DNA from: an uncultured Prevotellaceae bacterium
GTDB taxonomy: Bacteria; Bacteroidota; Bacteroidia; Bacteroidales; Muribaculaceae
Assembly (NCBI GenBank): GCA_900319525.1
Contig: ONOU01000001.1
Span: forward strand, 1 to 64,000
Length of the DNA: 64,000 nucleotides
Direction: 5' to 3'
This document shows positions 33,223 through 42,203 of this stretch, piece by piece. The position numbers and the translations under genes were made by a program. Position 1 is the first letter of the stretch. Every line of letters starts with the position of its first letter. The notes below the pieces were generated by a model that saw only the letters and a list, made by a program, of their open reading frames with translations, had not been told where the DNA came from and searched no databases.

Positions 33223-33639
33223 ATGAAGAAGATTATTTTGATGATGGCTGCCGTGGTAGCAATCTCTTTTACAAGTTGTGATAGCAATAGCAAGTATGCC
33301 GCTCAGGGCAAGCAATTGGCCGAACAGCTCGATCAGTCGGTTGAGAAAGCTGATACTGCTGCCGCGCTGGCTGCCGAAATCGCTATCCGTGAGGCCGAAA
33401 AGCAGGTCGAGGCCCTTGGTGACAGCGCCGCACTGGCTGCCTTTAGTGCTCCTGTCCATGAATCACTCCAACGCAATGCCCCGTTCTTGACCACGATCAA
33501 GGTAGATAGAGGCATGGAGAAAGATAAGGCTGTAGGTGGGGTAATTCAGGACGTCATGGACAACAAGGTGGACATCTCGGCTGTAACAGCCTCGATTGAC
33601 TCGGTCTTGATCAACGAACAGAAAAAGAAGAAAGATTAA
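33223..33639 (+). CDS. Small helical lipoprotein, 138 aa
   Basis: Start at ATG 33223 (MKKIILMMAAVVAISFTSC, lipobox with Cys19); an ATG four codons upstream would spoil the signal peptide. The mature protein is helical and alanine/glutamate-rich (LAEQLDQSVEKADTAAAL), ending in a KKKKD tail. No family recognised. Located 36 bp after the TSCPD gene and 9 bp before another lipoprotein. Confidence 0.78.
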   Translation: MKKIILMMAAVVAISFTSCDSNSKYAAQGKQLAEQLDQSVEKADTAAALAAEIAIREAEKQVEALGDSAALAAFSAPVHESLQRNAPFLTTIKVDRGMEKDKAVGGVIQDVMDNKVDISAVTASIDSVLINEQKKKKD

Positions 33640-33648
33640 AATCCGCTC

Positions 33649-34608
33649 ATGCGGCACTACTTGTGGAACATCGGGGGAACACTGGCGGCAAGTGCGTTTA
33701 CGTGCTTGTTGCTGGTATCATGCGGCACCGGCATCGAGGTGACCGAGCATGTTACCGATAAGGACGTGCAGCGCGTTCTGGACAAGGAGTTTGGCAATCT
33801 GCCTGATGTGACGCTGGAGGCCTATCGGGACTCGCTTCCGGCCTGGAAACCAGGTAAACGCTTCTGGGTGGCCGATGACAGGGTGACGCAGATGCTTGCC
33901 GAGACCAGTGGCTATGACAAGGATACTCTGCACCTGACAGGCCACACGCTGATCTATAACAGTTGGTCAAAGAGTGGTCTCGTTACTGATGAAGATTACC
34001 GCAGGCTGTATATAGACTTCACTGACGAGGAAACAGGCATGCTGCTACATTATCGTTTTGGGAGAGCACGCGACGCCTATCGTGCCGGTTTCACGTTGCC
34101 CATGCTCATCGACATGGACATGGTGGAACACGTGGCGCGTCAGTTGGTGGGCAGGGAGTTTTACATCCGCACCCCAATATGGTATAACCGCGCAACCGAG
34201 GAGATGCTCAACGGCCGCCATTTCATAAAAGTGCGCATCGATAGTGTTCTGCCGGGTAACGCAGTGCTGCCCTTGCGCGTGTGGTTCACTACTGCCGACA
34301 CCAGCGAGCGCGCGATGGTGTGGATGAGCAATAACGCCTCGACGATGCACGGCCGCGATTTCGATGCCTTGTTCACGTCGGCCGATCCGCGTGCTTCCTT
34401 TCCTGCCATCACCGATGCCAACTGGCAACGCATCACCTGTGGCCAGGTGGTTGAAGGCATGACCAAGGAGGAGTGCCGGCTGGCATTGGGTAGTCCCAAG
34501 CGCATTAACGAACGGCCCGACCAGGCGGGAATGAGGGAATATTGGTATTATGATGGTGGAACTTATCTGTACTTTGTGGATGGGCTCCTCAGTCAATTCA
34601 GGAAATGA
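33649..34608 (+). CDS. Lipoprotein with C-terminal BamE/SmpA-like segment
   Basis: 319 residues; signal peptide with lipobox (LLLVSC, Cys about 25). The body is unrecognised. The last 60 residues (ITCGQVVEGMTKEECRLALGSPKRI..., YWYYDGGTYLYFVDGLL) match the BamE/SmpA pattern in which a VxxGMTxxEVxxxLGxP helix-turn precedes a beta hairpin with WxY...F.DG. That fold mediates protein contacts in the outer membrane. The stop overlaps the next start (ATGA). Confidence 0.72.
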   Translation: MRHYLWNIGGTLAASAFTCLLLVSCGTGIEVTEHVTDKDVQRVLDKEFGNLPDVTLEAYRDSLPAWKPGKRFWVADDRVTQMLAETSGYDKDTLHLTGHTLIYNSWSKSGLVTDEDYRRLYIDFTDEETGMLLHYRFGRARDAYRAGFTLPMLIDMDMVEHVARQLVGREFYIRTPIWYNRATEEMLNGRHFIKVRIDSVLPGNAVLPLRVWFTTADTSERAMVWMSNNASTMHGRDFDALFTSADPRASFPAITDANWQRITCGQVVEGMTKEECRLALGSPKRINERPDQAGMREYWYYDGGTYLYFVDGLLSQFRK

Positions 34609-35381
34609 TGCAACCGACCACACTTGAAATAGAATTTCTGGGGACGGGCACCTCGACTGGCGTGCCCATGCTGCGTTGCCATTGCCCCGTCTGCTTGAGC
34701 GATGATCCCCGTGACCATCGCTTGCGCACATCGGCTATCGTGCGTTATCAGGGTGCAAGGTTCCTCATCGACTGTGGCCCGGATTTCCGCACCCAGATGC
34801 TGCGTGCCAGTGACGATAACCTGGACGCGGTGCTGTTGACCCATATCCACTTTGACCATGTGGCTGGACTTGACGACTTGCGTGTCTATTGCTTTGAGCG
34901 CCCATTTCCGTTATATGCCCGAGCCGATGTGCTGGATAACCTGCACAAGCGCATTCCTTACTGTTTCTCGGACAATCCCTATCCTGGCGTTGCTCAGTTT
35001 GAGGAACATCTTATTGAGGACGACAAGCCGTTTCTGGTCGAGGGAGTGCGGGTGGAGCCCATTCCGGTGATGCACTACAGGTTACCCATTCTGGGTTACC
35101 GCATTGGCCCGCTGGCCTATATTACCGATGCCAAGACCATCGAGGACAGTGTCGTCGAGAGCCTTAAGGGCGTGCCTCTGCTGGTTATCAACTCGTTGCG
35201 TGTGGGTGAGCACATGTCACACATGTGTCTTGACGAGACGTTGGCCATTATTGAACGCATCAAGCCGGGCCGGGCCTATCTCATTCACATGAGCGACCGC
35301 ATGGGCCTGCATGCCGACTCTCCCAAGCTCTTGCCCGATGGCGTAGAATTGGCCTATGATGGCCTGATTGTTAAAGTATAG
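34605..35381 (+). CDS. PhnP-like MBL-fold metal-dependent hydrolase
   Basis: 258 residues. Metallo-beta-lactamase landmarks: FLGTGTSTGVPMLRC, FLIDCGPDFR, the metal motif THIHFDHVAG, VMHYRLPILGYRIG, YITDAKTI and the C-terminal IHMSDRMG. A CxC-type cysteine cluster (RCHCPVC) near residue 25-30 matches PhnP, the phosphoribosyl cyclic phosphodiesterase, and related enzymes found widely in Bacteroidetes without phn genes. Substrate here unknown. Translationally coupled to the lipoprotein upstream. Confidence 0.88.
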   Translation: MMQPTTLEIEFLGTGTSTGVPMLRCHCPVCLSDDPRDHRLRTSAIVRYQGARFLIDCGPDFRTQMLRASDDNLDAVLLTHIHFDHVAGLDDLRVYCFERPFPLYARADVLDNLHKRIPYCFSDNPYPGVAQFEEHLIEDDKPFLVEGVRVEPIPVMHYRLPILGYRIGPLAYITDAKTIEDSVVESLKGVPLLVINSLRVGEHMSHMCLDETLAIIERIKPGRAYLIHMSDRMGLHADSPKLLPDGVELAYDGLIVKV

Positions 35382-35389
35382 TATCTAGC

Positions 35390-35818
35390 ATGGACGAGAT
35401 TAAAATTTCACTACTGCAATCGAGCGAAAAGACCTCTGGACTCCAATTCTTTGAGGGACGGGTCCAGGCCGGTTTCCCCAGTCCCGCACAGGGTGAGTAT
35501 GCCGACACGATTGACCTGAATCATGCTTTGATCACTAATCCTGCGGCCACCTTCTGTGCCCGTGTCATCGGCAATTCGATGATCGATGCCGGCATCAACG
35601 AGGGCGACCTGCTCATCATTGACCGCTCGCTCACGCCTCACGACGGGAACATCGCCGTCTGCTTTATTGATGGCGACTTCACCGTCAAGCGCTTGAGCGT
35701 GCGTGACGATGGCGTTTACCTCACGCCAGCCAACGCCTCGTTTCCCGAATTCAAGGTGGGTGAAGACAGCAATTTCCAGATTTGGGGTGTCGTCTCCCAC
35801 ATCATCAAGAAGGTCTAG
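35390..35818 (+). CDS. umuD: UmuD/LexA-like S24 autopeptidase
   Basis: 142 residues, normal UmuD length. The self-cleavage site region is VQAGFPSP (A-G at about 27-28), the catalytic serine lies in IGNSMIDAGI and the lysine in FTVKRLSV. Known role: RecA-stimulated autocleavage to give the polymerase V accessory subunit. The usual partner umuC is absent; the next gene, 6 bp on, is a phosphotransferase, and the previous gene is an MBL hydrolase. Confidence 0.9.
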   Translation: MDEIKISLLQSSEKTSGLQFFEGRVQAGFPSPAQGEYADTIDLNHALITNPAATFCARVIGNSMIDAGINEGDLLIIDRSLTPHDGNIAVCFIDGDFTVKRLSVRDDGVYLTPANASFPEFKVGEDSNFQIWGVVSHIIKKV

Positions 35819-35824
35819 CCTGGC

Positions 35825-37576
35825 GTGGACAAGAAGTGGCGACATATCGACGGGAGTGGCACAATATTCTTTGTGCTTTGTGTTATTGTCGCCGCGTGGC
35901 AGTGCTTTGTCGTGGCCCTGGATACAAGTTTGGGTGGCATGGGGCAACTGTTCCACCAGTGGCATGTTGTCGCCATCTCGCTGGCCAATGCCTTATTGCT
36001 GCTATCCCCTTACTGGCTGCTGCCACGCTGCTGGCGCTGGCTCGTGTGGATCCCCTTGACCCTGCTCACCCTGTGGTGCGTCATGCAGATGTGCTACTGC
36101 CGCGCCTATGACGACTTGATGCCGTGGCAGAGCCTCATGCTCACCCAGAATGTCAATTCAACACTGGCTGCCAGTACGTTGGCGCTATTGCGGTTGCAGG
36201 ATCTGCTCGTCGTGGTGCCCTTCCTGTTGCTGATTGTTGCCCGTCTCCTGTCAAGAAAAGTGGCGGGTGGTGATGAGCGCAATCGCTTGCGCCGCTTCTT
36301 GATCACGCTGGTAGCAGGCCTTGTGATGGCTGTTGCAGGCTATGTGAGCAAGGGTGAGAATTACGAGAAACGTTTCCTGTACAACTTCAGCAACCGTGAT
36401 TACTATGCTCATAATGGCCTCATCCCTTATGGCGCGTTCTCATTGTATCAGGCCCTGTTCAATAGCCACGCGGTAACCGACGACGAGCGGGCCATGATCG
36501 ATCGCTTCCTGTCGGATGATTGCTGGCAGTATAGCGACAATCCCTATTGTTCCACCAGAGGCCGTAATCTGGTGCTCATCATTGTGGAGTCGCTGCACAC
36601 GTGGCCCATAGGCATGCAGGTCGATGGCCGTGAGGTGACGCCTGTGCTGAATCGGCTGGTAGCTGGCGATAGCGTCATCTATGCCCCGCATGTCCTGTTC
36701 CAGACGAGCCACGGCCATTCCAGCGATGCCCATTTCATCTACAACACGGGGTTGCTCCCCCTGCGCGACGGTGTGGTGGCTGTGCATCATGGCGACGGAC
36801 CCTATCCCACGCTGGCGGCTGCGCTCAACGGTTATGACCGCCGTGAAATCATCTGCACTCCAGGCGTGAACTGGAATCAGAATGTGACGGCTCGCACCTA
36901 TGGCTTTGACACGCTCTATACCCGTGACCATCTGATCGATGCACTCGCCAGGCACGGTAATATCGACGATGCGGCACTCACCGACTTTGCCAGCGCAATG
37001 TTGCCCTCGCTGCGGCAGCCGTTTTTCCTGGAAATGGTCACCATGACCATGCACACGCCCTATACCGATGGCAAGGTGCCTCCCTCATGGATCACTGCAA
37101 GCGACACGCTCAATGCCGAGGCTCGCAGTTACCTGAATTGTGTCCACGTGACCGACAGTTGCATCGGTGCCTTCATCGACGCGCTGCACGATCAGGGCAT
37201 GGCCTCTTGCACCACCGTTGCCATCGTCAGTGACCACACGCAACTGTACCTCAACCGTGTAAAGGGCCTTTCGGACTATGAATCTGAACCCAATGACTGG
37301 GGCATTCCTTTGATCATCGCCGGTTGCGATACCACGTTGCGCTATGATGCCGTTATCGGGCAGGTCGATGTCTTTCCCACTTTGCTCGATGTCATGGGCG
37401 CTAACGCCTATTCCTGGAAAGGCTTGGGATACAGCATCCTGCGCCATCCTGTGGCGGGTGCCATCCAACCTCGCAACATGTCGGTCATTGGCGACAGCAC
37501 TGCCTTGACTTCCCGCCAGCGACAAGCATGGGACATCAGCCGCCTGCTCATCTTTGACAGGAAGAAACGGTTTTGA
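35825..37576 (+). CDS. LTA synthase/phosphoethanolamine-transferase-like membrane sulfatase-fold protein
   Basis: 583 residues with a GTG start at 35825; the next ATG (residue 39) would remove the first TM helix. Five N-terminal TM helices (within about 12-180), then an alkaline-phosphatase-superfamily domain: metal-site LIIVESLHTW, the nucleophile loop TSHGHSSDAHFIYNTG (serine where LTA synthases have threonine), MHTPY, and IVSDHTQLY near the C-terminus. Such enzymes transfer glycerol-phosphate or phosphoethanolamine to envelope glycans or lipids. Substrate unknown. Confidence 0.85.
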   Translation: MDKKWRHIDGSGTIFFVLCVIVAAWQCFVVALDTSLGGMGQLFHQWHVVAISLANALLLLSPYWLLPRCWRWLVWIPLTLLTLWCVMQMCYCRAYDDLMPWQSLMLTQNVNSTLAASTLALLRLQDLLVVVPFLLLIVARLLSRKVAGGDERNRLRRFLITLVAGLVMAVAGYVSKGENYEKRFLYNFSNRDYYAHNGLIPYGAFSLYQALFNSHAVTDDERAMIDRFLSDDCWQYSDNPYCSTRGRNLVLIIVESLHTWPIGMQVDGREVTPVLNRLVAGDSVIYAPHVLFQTSHGHSSDAHFIYNTGLLPLRDGVVAVHHGDGPYPTLAAALNGYDRREIICTPGVNWNQNVTARTYGFDTLYTRDHLIDALARHGNIDDAALTDFASAMLPSLRQPFFLEMVTMTMHTPYTDGKVPPSWITASDTLNAEARSYLNCVHVTDSCIGAFIDALHDQGMASCTTVAIVSDHTQLYLNRVKGLSDYESEPNDWGIPLIIAGCDTTLRYDAVIGQVDVFPTLLDVMGANAYSWKGLGYSILRHPVAGAIQPRNMSVIGDSTALTSRQRQAWDISRLLIFDRKKRF

Positions 37577-37668
37577 CCTTTACCTGGTGTTTGGCTGCCA
37601 TTCAGCCACAATGCCGTGATTGGTTGCCCTGGCGCAATAACATCAGATGTGCTGAGTAGTTGCGTGTA

Positions 37669-37700
37669 TTTGTGTTATTGGCAGAAAAGTGCTAAATTTG
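37669..37700 (+). promoter_or_regulatory. Promoter of the hemerythrin-LuxR operon
   Basis: TTTG (37669-37672), 20-bp spacer, TAAATTTG (37693-37700): full consensus, 38 bp before the ATG. Confidence 0.8.
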
Positions 37701-37738
37701 CAGCCGCAATGATATTAACAGCTATGCTAATTCAATAG

Positions 37739-38437
37739 ATGATGAAATCGCGATTATTCTCGAGTGAAAGCCGCTTGAGTGACCTGATTACCGCCCATCC
37801 CTCGTTGTTGACGCTGTTGACACGCTTGGGCATCTCACTGGGCTTTGGCGACCGTTCGATACAGGACGTCTGTGAGGAGAGTGGGGTAGATACGGCTTTT
37901 TTCCTGCTCATCTGCAACGTCTATACTTTCAACAATTATGTTCCCTCGACGGCTGCCATCCTGGGTACCGACATGACAGGGCTGGTGCCCTACCTGGAGC
38001 GCTCTCACAAGTACTACGTTGACAAGCGGTTGCCACACATCGAGAGCCACCTGGATGCGATTGCGCAGAAACTGAACGGGCGCATCGGCCAGGTGTTCAT
38101 CAGCTTTTTCAAGGAGTACAAGTGTGAGGTCGTCGATCATTTTGTCCATGAGGAGAAGGACGTGTTTCCCCACATTCGTGCCCTCATGAACGGCGAGCGC
38201 GACTCGACCTACCGCATCGGCGAATTCGTGCGCACTCACAGCGATATTGAGGGTAAACTTGACGACCTGCTGAATATTGTCTTCAAGTACTTGCCCCCTC
38301 AGGTCGACGACGATAATGTGCTTGACGTGGTGTATGATATCCTGCGCCTGAGCGAGGACCTCAAGAAGCACACCTTCATCGAGGAGAGGATTATGGTCCC
38401 GATGGTCATGCATCTTGAAAATGCGATTCTGAAATGA
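37739..38437 (+). CDS. Hemerythrin-domain protein (RIC/YtfE-like)
   Basis: 232 residues. N-terminal segment SDLITAHPSLLTLLTRLGI resembles the ScdA_N/DUF542 region of RIC proteins; the rest is a four-helix hemerythrin-like domain with di-iron ligands spread over SHKYYVDKRLPHIESHL, VDHFVHEEKDVFPHI, RTHSDIEGKL and LKKHTFIEERIMVPM. Known relatives repair or donate iron after nitrosative or oxidative damage. The stop overlaps the start of the LuxR-type regulator by ATGA, so the two act together. Confidence 0.9.
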   Translation: MMKSRLFSSESRLSDLITAHPSLLTLLTRLGISLGFGDRSIQDVCEESGVDTAFFLLICNVYTFNNYVPSTAAILGTDMTGLVPYLERSHKYYVDKRLPHIESHLDAIAQKLNGRIGQVFISFFKEYKCEVVDHFVHEEKDVFPHIRALMNGERDSTYRIGEFVRTHSDIEGKLDDLLNIVFKYLPPQVDDDNVLDVVYDILRLSEDLKKHTFIEERIMVPMVMHLENAILK

Positions 38438-39009
38438 AAAAGCGTCTGTTGATAGTCGAACCGTCGGAGGTCATCATCGAGGGGCTCAAGACCATCCTCG
38501 ATGGTCAAATACGTTTCAAGGTGCTTGAGCCCGAAGTGAATGCCGAGCATCTTGAAGAACGCTTGGTCGTCGCCAAGCCCGACATTTTGCTCGCTAACCC
38601 GACACTGATTGCTGACGTGTCGCGCTTGCGCCGTGAGCAGGAGCAGGATATGGCTGTTGTGGCTCTCGTTTACCAGTATGTCGAGCGGGAGCAGCTCAAG
38701 CAATATGACGCTGTAGTGGACATCCGCGACAGCCGTGCTGTGGTGATCGAGACTCTGGCACAGGCCGCACCTGGCGAGGATAGTGCCGCCAAGAACAATT
38801 ATGAACTCACTAAACGCGAGACGACCGTGCTGATACAGTTGGCTCAGGGCAAGACCAACAAGGAAATCGCCGATGTGCTGAATGTGAGCGTCCACACGGT
38901 CATCAGTCACCGCAAGAACATCACCCACAAGACCGGTATCAAGAGTGTTGCAGGCCTGACGGTGTATGCCATGCTCAATAACCTGATTGACGAGAGCGCG
39001 CTGCTCTAA
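38434..39009 (+). CDS. LuxR-type regulator with degenerate receiver domain
   Basis: 191 residues. N-terminal receiver-like part (LLIVEPSEVIIEGLKTIL) lacks the expected acidic pair and has PDILLANPT where the phospho-acceptor aspartate normally lies, so phosphorylation is unlikely. C-terminal LuxR/GerE HTH at about 128-188 (LTKRETTVLIQLAQGKTNKEIA, SVHTVISHRKNI) is intact. Coupled to the hemerythrin gene, which suggests regulation by protein contact with, or the redox state of, the hemerythrin partner. Confidence 0.88.
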   Translation: MKKRLLIVEPSEVIIEGLKTILDGQIRFKVLEPEVNAEHLEERLVVAKPDILLANPTLIADVSRLRREQEQDMAVVALVYQYVEREQLKQYDAVVDIRDSRAVVIETLAQAAPGEDSAAKNNYELTKRETTVLIQLAQGKTNKEIADVLNVSVHTVISHRKNITHKTGIKSVAGLTVYAMLNNLIDESALL

Positions 39010-39013
39010 AAAA

Positions 39014-39069
39014 ACTTAAAACTAACGTCTAGCGACTATAAACTAACAACTAAAAAACTGACAACTAAA
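39014..39069. repeat. AACTAA-type repeat tract before mlaE
   Basis: Variants of AACTAA/AACTTAAA on the coding strand between the LuxR gene and the mlaE start. Confidence 0.6.
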
Positions 39070-39070
39070 T

Positions 39071-39817
39071 ATGATACTGACAAAAATGCTGGACAAGTTT
39101 GGAGAGTACTGCATGTTCATGTGGAGGGTGATTGCCATCCCCGACAAGTGGAAGGTGTTCTTCAAACGCTATATTGACGAGATCAGCAAATTGGGCATTG
39201 ACTCCATTCCTCTGATTATCGTGGTGTCACTGTTTATCGGGTCGTTGTGTACCATCCTGATCAAGTTGAATATTTCCAATCCGCTGCTGCCGCGTTACAC
39301 GGTGGGCCTGACCACGCGCGAGATCATCCTGCTGGAGTTCTCATCCACGATTCTATGCTTGATTCTCTCGGGTAAGATAGGCTCTAACATTGCCAGTGAG
39401 ATCGGCACCATGAGGGCTACTGAGCAAATCGATGCCCTCGACATTATGGGCATCAACAGCGCCAATTTCCTGGCTGCCCCCAAGATACTGGCGCTGATCA
39501 GCATTCTGCCATTCCTGGTGGTCATCTGTATGGCGACAAGCCTGTTTGGCGGTTGGCTCATTTGCATCGTCACCAGGATTGTCGAGGCCGACACCTATCT
39601 GTTTGGTATCCAGTCATTGTTTATTCCATGGTATGTGTGGTTTGCGTTGATCAAGTCTCTGTTCTTCGCTTTCATCATGTCAACGATTGCCTGCTACTAT
39701 GGCTACACCATGCAGGGCGGCTCGGTAGAGGTGGGCAAGGCAAGCACCGACACCGTGGTCATGTGCAACATCATGATTCTGGTAGCCGACGTCATCCTAA
39801 CCCTCCTACTGCTTTAA
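39071..39817 (+). CDS. mlaE: MlaE-like ABC transporter permease
   Basis: 248 residues, five hydrophobic segments and the MlaE/TrbB-family core: LYIDEISKLGIDSIPLIIV-type N-terminal helix, FSSTILCLILSGKIGSNIASEIGTMRATEQIDALDIMG (the conserved E-x-GTM-x-x-T-E-Q-IDAL loop) and YYGYTMQGGSVEVGKA near the C-terminus. Inner-membrane permease for phospholipid trafficking with MCE proteins. Followed by mlaF after 37 bp; no mlaD-type MCE gene is adjacent. Confidence 0.93.
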   Translation: MILTKMLDKFGEYCMFMWRVIAIPDKWKVFFKRYIDEISKLGIDSIPLIIVVSLFIGSLCTILIKLNISNPLLPRYTVGLTTREIILLEFSSTILCLILSGKIGSNIASEIGTMRATEQIDALDIMGINSANFLAAPKILALISILPFLVVICMATSLFGGWLICIVTRIVEADTYLFGIQSLFIPWYVWFALIKSLFFAFIMSTIACYYGYTMQGGSVEVGKASTDTVVMCNIMILVADVILTLLLL

Positions 39818-39853
39818 CAACTAACAACTAAGGACTAAAGACTAACAACTTAA
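39815..39853. repeat. AACTAA-type repeat tract between mlaE and mlaF
   Basis: AACAACTAACAACTAAGG and variants; the mlaE stop codon is the first TAA of the tract. Confidence 0.6.
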
Positions 39854-39854
39854 A

Positions 39855-40652
39855 ATGATTGAAGTAAAGCATATCTCCAAATCGTTCAAGGAGGACGGCG
39901 GTACGCGTCAAGTGCTCTTTGACGTGAGCTGCAAGTTGTATGACGGCAAGACCAACCTCATCATCGGCCAGTCGGGGTCGGGTAAGACGGTGTTGATCAA
40001 GAATATCGTCGGACTGTTTGAGCCTGATGAAGGCGAAATCCTATACGATGGCCGTGACATCACCCGCATGGACCGCAAGCAACGCAAGGAGTTGCGCAAG
40101 GAAATCGGCATGCTCTTCCAGGGCTCCGCGCTCTTTGACAGCGAGACGGTGCTGGGCAATGTGATGTTTCCCCTGGTCATGTTCAGCAAATTGACCAATA
40201 GCGAGATACGGGACCGCGCGCAGTTCTGCATCGACCGTGTCAACCTCACGGGTAGCGAGAATAAGTATCCCAGCGAACTCTCGGGCGGCATGCAGAAGCG
40301 TTGTGCCATTGCTCGTGCCATAGCCCTGAACCCCAAGTACCTCTTCTGCGATGAGCCTAACTCGGGTCTGGACCCCAAGACGTCGATTGTTATCGACGAA
40401 CTCTTGAGCGACATTACCCACGAGTTTGGCATTACTACCATCATCAACACCCACGACATGAACTCGGTGATGGGCATCGGCGAGAATATCATTTTCATCA
40501 ATAAGGGGCATGTGGGTTGGATAGGAAACAAGGACGAAATCTATGACGTTGAAAATGACGACTTGAACAATTTTGTCTATGCCACCGACCTCTTCCGCGA
40601 CGTGCGCAAGTACCGCCGTGAGCACGGCTACCAACCCACCCGCAAATCATAA
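39855..40652 (+). CDS. mlaF: MlaF-like ABC transporter ATPase
   Basis: 265 residues. Walker A GQSGSGKT (about 38-45), Q-loop MLFQGSALFD, signature LSGGMQKR, Walker B YLFCDEPNSGLDP and H-loop THDMNS are all present. The GSALFDS and LSGGM...R patterns are typical for the MlaF/Ttg2A group. Energises the MlaE permease in lipid transport between membranes. The last base of its stop is the first base of a possible upstream ATG of the HD gene. Confidence 0.95.
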   Translation: MIEVKHISKSFKEDGGTRQVLFDVSCKLYDGKTNLIIGQSGSGKTVLIKNIVGLFEPDEGEILYDGRDITRMDRKQRKELRKEIGMLFQGSALFDSETVLGNVMFPLVMFSKLTNSEIRDRAQFCIDRVNLTGSENKYPSELSGGMQKRCAIARAIALNPKYLFCDEPNSGLDPKTSIVIDELLSDITHEFGITTIINTHDMNSVMGIGENIIFINKGHVGWIGNKDEIYDVENDDLNNFVYATDLFRDVRKYRREHGYQPTRKS

Positions 40653-40665
40653 TGGTTGACCTTGC

Positions 40666-40684
40666 CGTGACTCCCGTCACGGCC
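40666..40684. repeat. Compact hairpin after mlaF
   Basis: CCGTGAC / GTCACGG, 7-bp stem with TCCC loop, no T-run. It lies between the mlaF stop and the preferred start of the HD gene and may be a processing or weak termination signal. Confidence 0.5.
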
Positions 40685-40702
40685 ACAAAAACAAAACTGA
40701 TA

Positions 40703-41323
40703 ATGAAAAATTGCAAAGAAGAAATACTCGAACTGCTCCGTTCAACTGGGCGTGAGGGTATCGAGGACGTGATAGGTGATCTGGAGGCATGGGGCTTTTT
40801 CACGGCTCCCGCTTCGGCCGGTCACCACTTGAATGTCGAGGGCGGCTTGGCCAAGCATTCCCTCAACACCTGCAAGGCGGCTCTTGCCGTGTTTGAAGCC
40901 ATGAAGACGGTCGAGCCTGGCCTGGAGCATGAGGTGAAGCGCGATAGCATCATCCTGGCCAGCCTGTTGCACGACGTGTGCAAGTGCGACATCTACAAGC
41001 GCACGGTCAAGAAACGCAAGAACGCGCTTGGAATCTGGGAAGATGCCGAGGGCTACAAGATCACCTATAAGGGCTTCCCGATGGGCCATGGCGAGAAGTC
41101 GCTCACGTTGCTGCTGTGCAGCGGTCTGCCCCTCAACGACGACGAGATGCTGGCCATTCGCTGGCACATGGGCGCATGGGGTGTGAACCAGAACAGCTAT
41201 GAGGACGTGCGCAACTACGATGCGGCTCGCAAGCTCTATCCCCTGGTGACCCTCATCCAGACCGCCGATGGCCTGGCTGCCAGCATCATGGAACGCACGG
41301 GTGAGGAAATCGACGAGCTATGA
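40703..41323 (+). CDS. HD-domain hydrolase
   Basis: 206 residues from ATG 40703 (MKNCKEEILELL); an alternative start at 40652 overlaps the mlaF stop but adds a low-complexity leader containing a hairpin. HD-type metal residues: GLAKHSLNTC, SLLHDVCK (the HD pair), GHGEKSLT and RWHMGAWG. Such proteins are phosphohydrolases, often of nucleotides. Substrate unknown. Stop overlaps the start of the amidotransferase (ATGA), showing coupling. Confidence 0.82.
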   Translation: MKNCKEEILELLRSTGREGIEDVIGDLEAWGFFTAPASAGHHLNVEGGLAKHSLNTCKAALAVFEAMKTVEPGLEHEVKRDSIILASLLHDVCKCDIYKRTVKKRKNALGIWEDAEGYKITYKGFPMGHGEKSLTLLLCSGLPLNDDEMLAIRWHMGAWGVNQNSYEDVRNYDAARKLYPLVTLIQTADGLAASIMERTGEEIDEL

Positions 41324-42033
41324 CGCGCATCAACATTCTGCTGTGTGACACCTTCCCCGGAAGGCTGCCTGACTTTATACCCAACTACGAGTCACTGTTT
41401 ATGGACCTGTTTGCCTCTATCGGTGAGCATGTTTCCTACAGGATTTTCCAGACTTGGCAAGGCGAATTGCCCTCAACCGTCAACCCTGACGAATTGTATC
41501 TTGTTCCTGGCAGCCTGGATTCGGCTTATGATGACAAACCGTGGATTGTCGCGCTGGTCAATTGGATTGAGCGCGCTTATTGCCGCGGGGCCAAACTGAT
41601 GGGTGTGTGTTTTGGTCATCAAGTGATTGCACGGGCGCTGGGCGGCGAAGTCAGGAAATATGACGGCGGTTTCGGCGCCGGCGTGAGGGAATCGAGGGTT
41701 ATTGACGACGAGATGAAACGCTTTTTCCCCGACGGGACGATGCGCCTGCTCTACAGCCACCACGACCAGGTAATATCCTTGCCGCAGGACGCCGTGCTGT
41801 GTGCCACCAGCGATTTCTGCAAGAACGAGTCGTTCCGTATTGGCCACCAAGTGGTCACGTTCCAGGGACATCCTGAGTTTACCGTCGCCTATAGCCGCCA
41901 CCTGCTCTTGAACCACTGCGATGACATCGACTTGGAAGTCAGACAACAGGCCCTGCTCAGCCTTGACGAGAAATCGCCCATGGGACCTGCCGCAGCCCGT
42001 TTCGCCCTCAATCTGCTGAATATAATTCGGTAA
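41320..42033 (+). CDS. Class I glutamine amidotransferase domain protein
   Basis: 237 residues. Triad: nucleophilic Cys in LMGVCFGHQVIARALGG, His-x-Glu in FQGHPEF. The substrate region LVPGSLDSAYDDKPWI resembles the stand-alone GuaA-like amidotransferases (gamma-Glu-GATase type, e.g. PuuD- or YfeJ-like). No synthetase domain. Likely hydrolyses glutamine or a gamma-glutamyl compound. Coupled to the HD gene upstream. Confidence 0.88.
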   Translation: MTRINILLCDTFPGRLPDFIPNYESLFMDLFASIGEHVSYRIFQTWQGELPSTVNPDELYLVPGSLDSAYDDKPWIVALVNWIERAYCRGAKLMGVCFGHQVIARALGGEVRKYDGGFGAGVRESRVIDDEMKRFFPDGTMRLLYSHHDQVISLPQDAVLCATSDFCKNESFRIGHQVVTFQGHPEFTVAYSRHLLLNHCDDIDLEVRQQALLSLDEKSPMGPAAARFALNLLNIIR

Positions 42034-42084
42034 GTTAGGGATAATTATTATAGAAAATAACTTGCATTTTAATAATTTTTCCAA

Positions 42085-42092
42085 TATCTTTG
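42085..42092 (+). promoter_or_regulatory. -7 box of the LRR/SUMF1 fusion gene
   Basis: TATCTTTG, with CTTG (42061-42064) 20 bp upstream; the leader is about 105 nt and holds a hairpin TAGGCAG / CTGCCTA near 42109-42135. Confidence 0.65.
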
Positions 42093-42203
42093 CGGTGCGG
42101 ATTCATTTTAGGCAGCAGTTGTACTCTTCTGCCTACCGCAATCCCCACGGATGAGTTTGACAAAAACAATTGATATTATTATTAACTGTTAAATTGATCT
42201 ATT

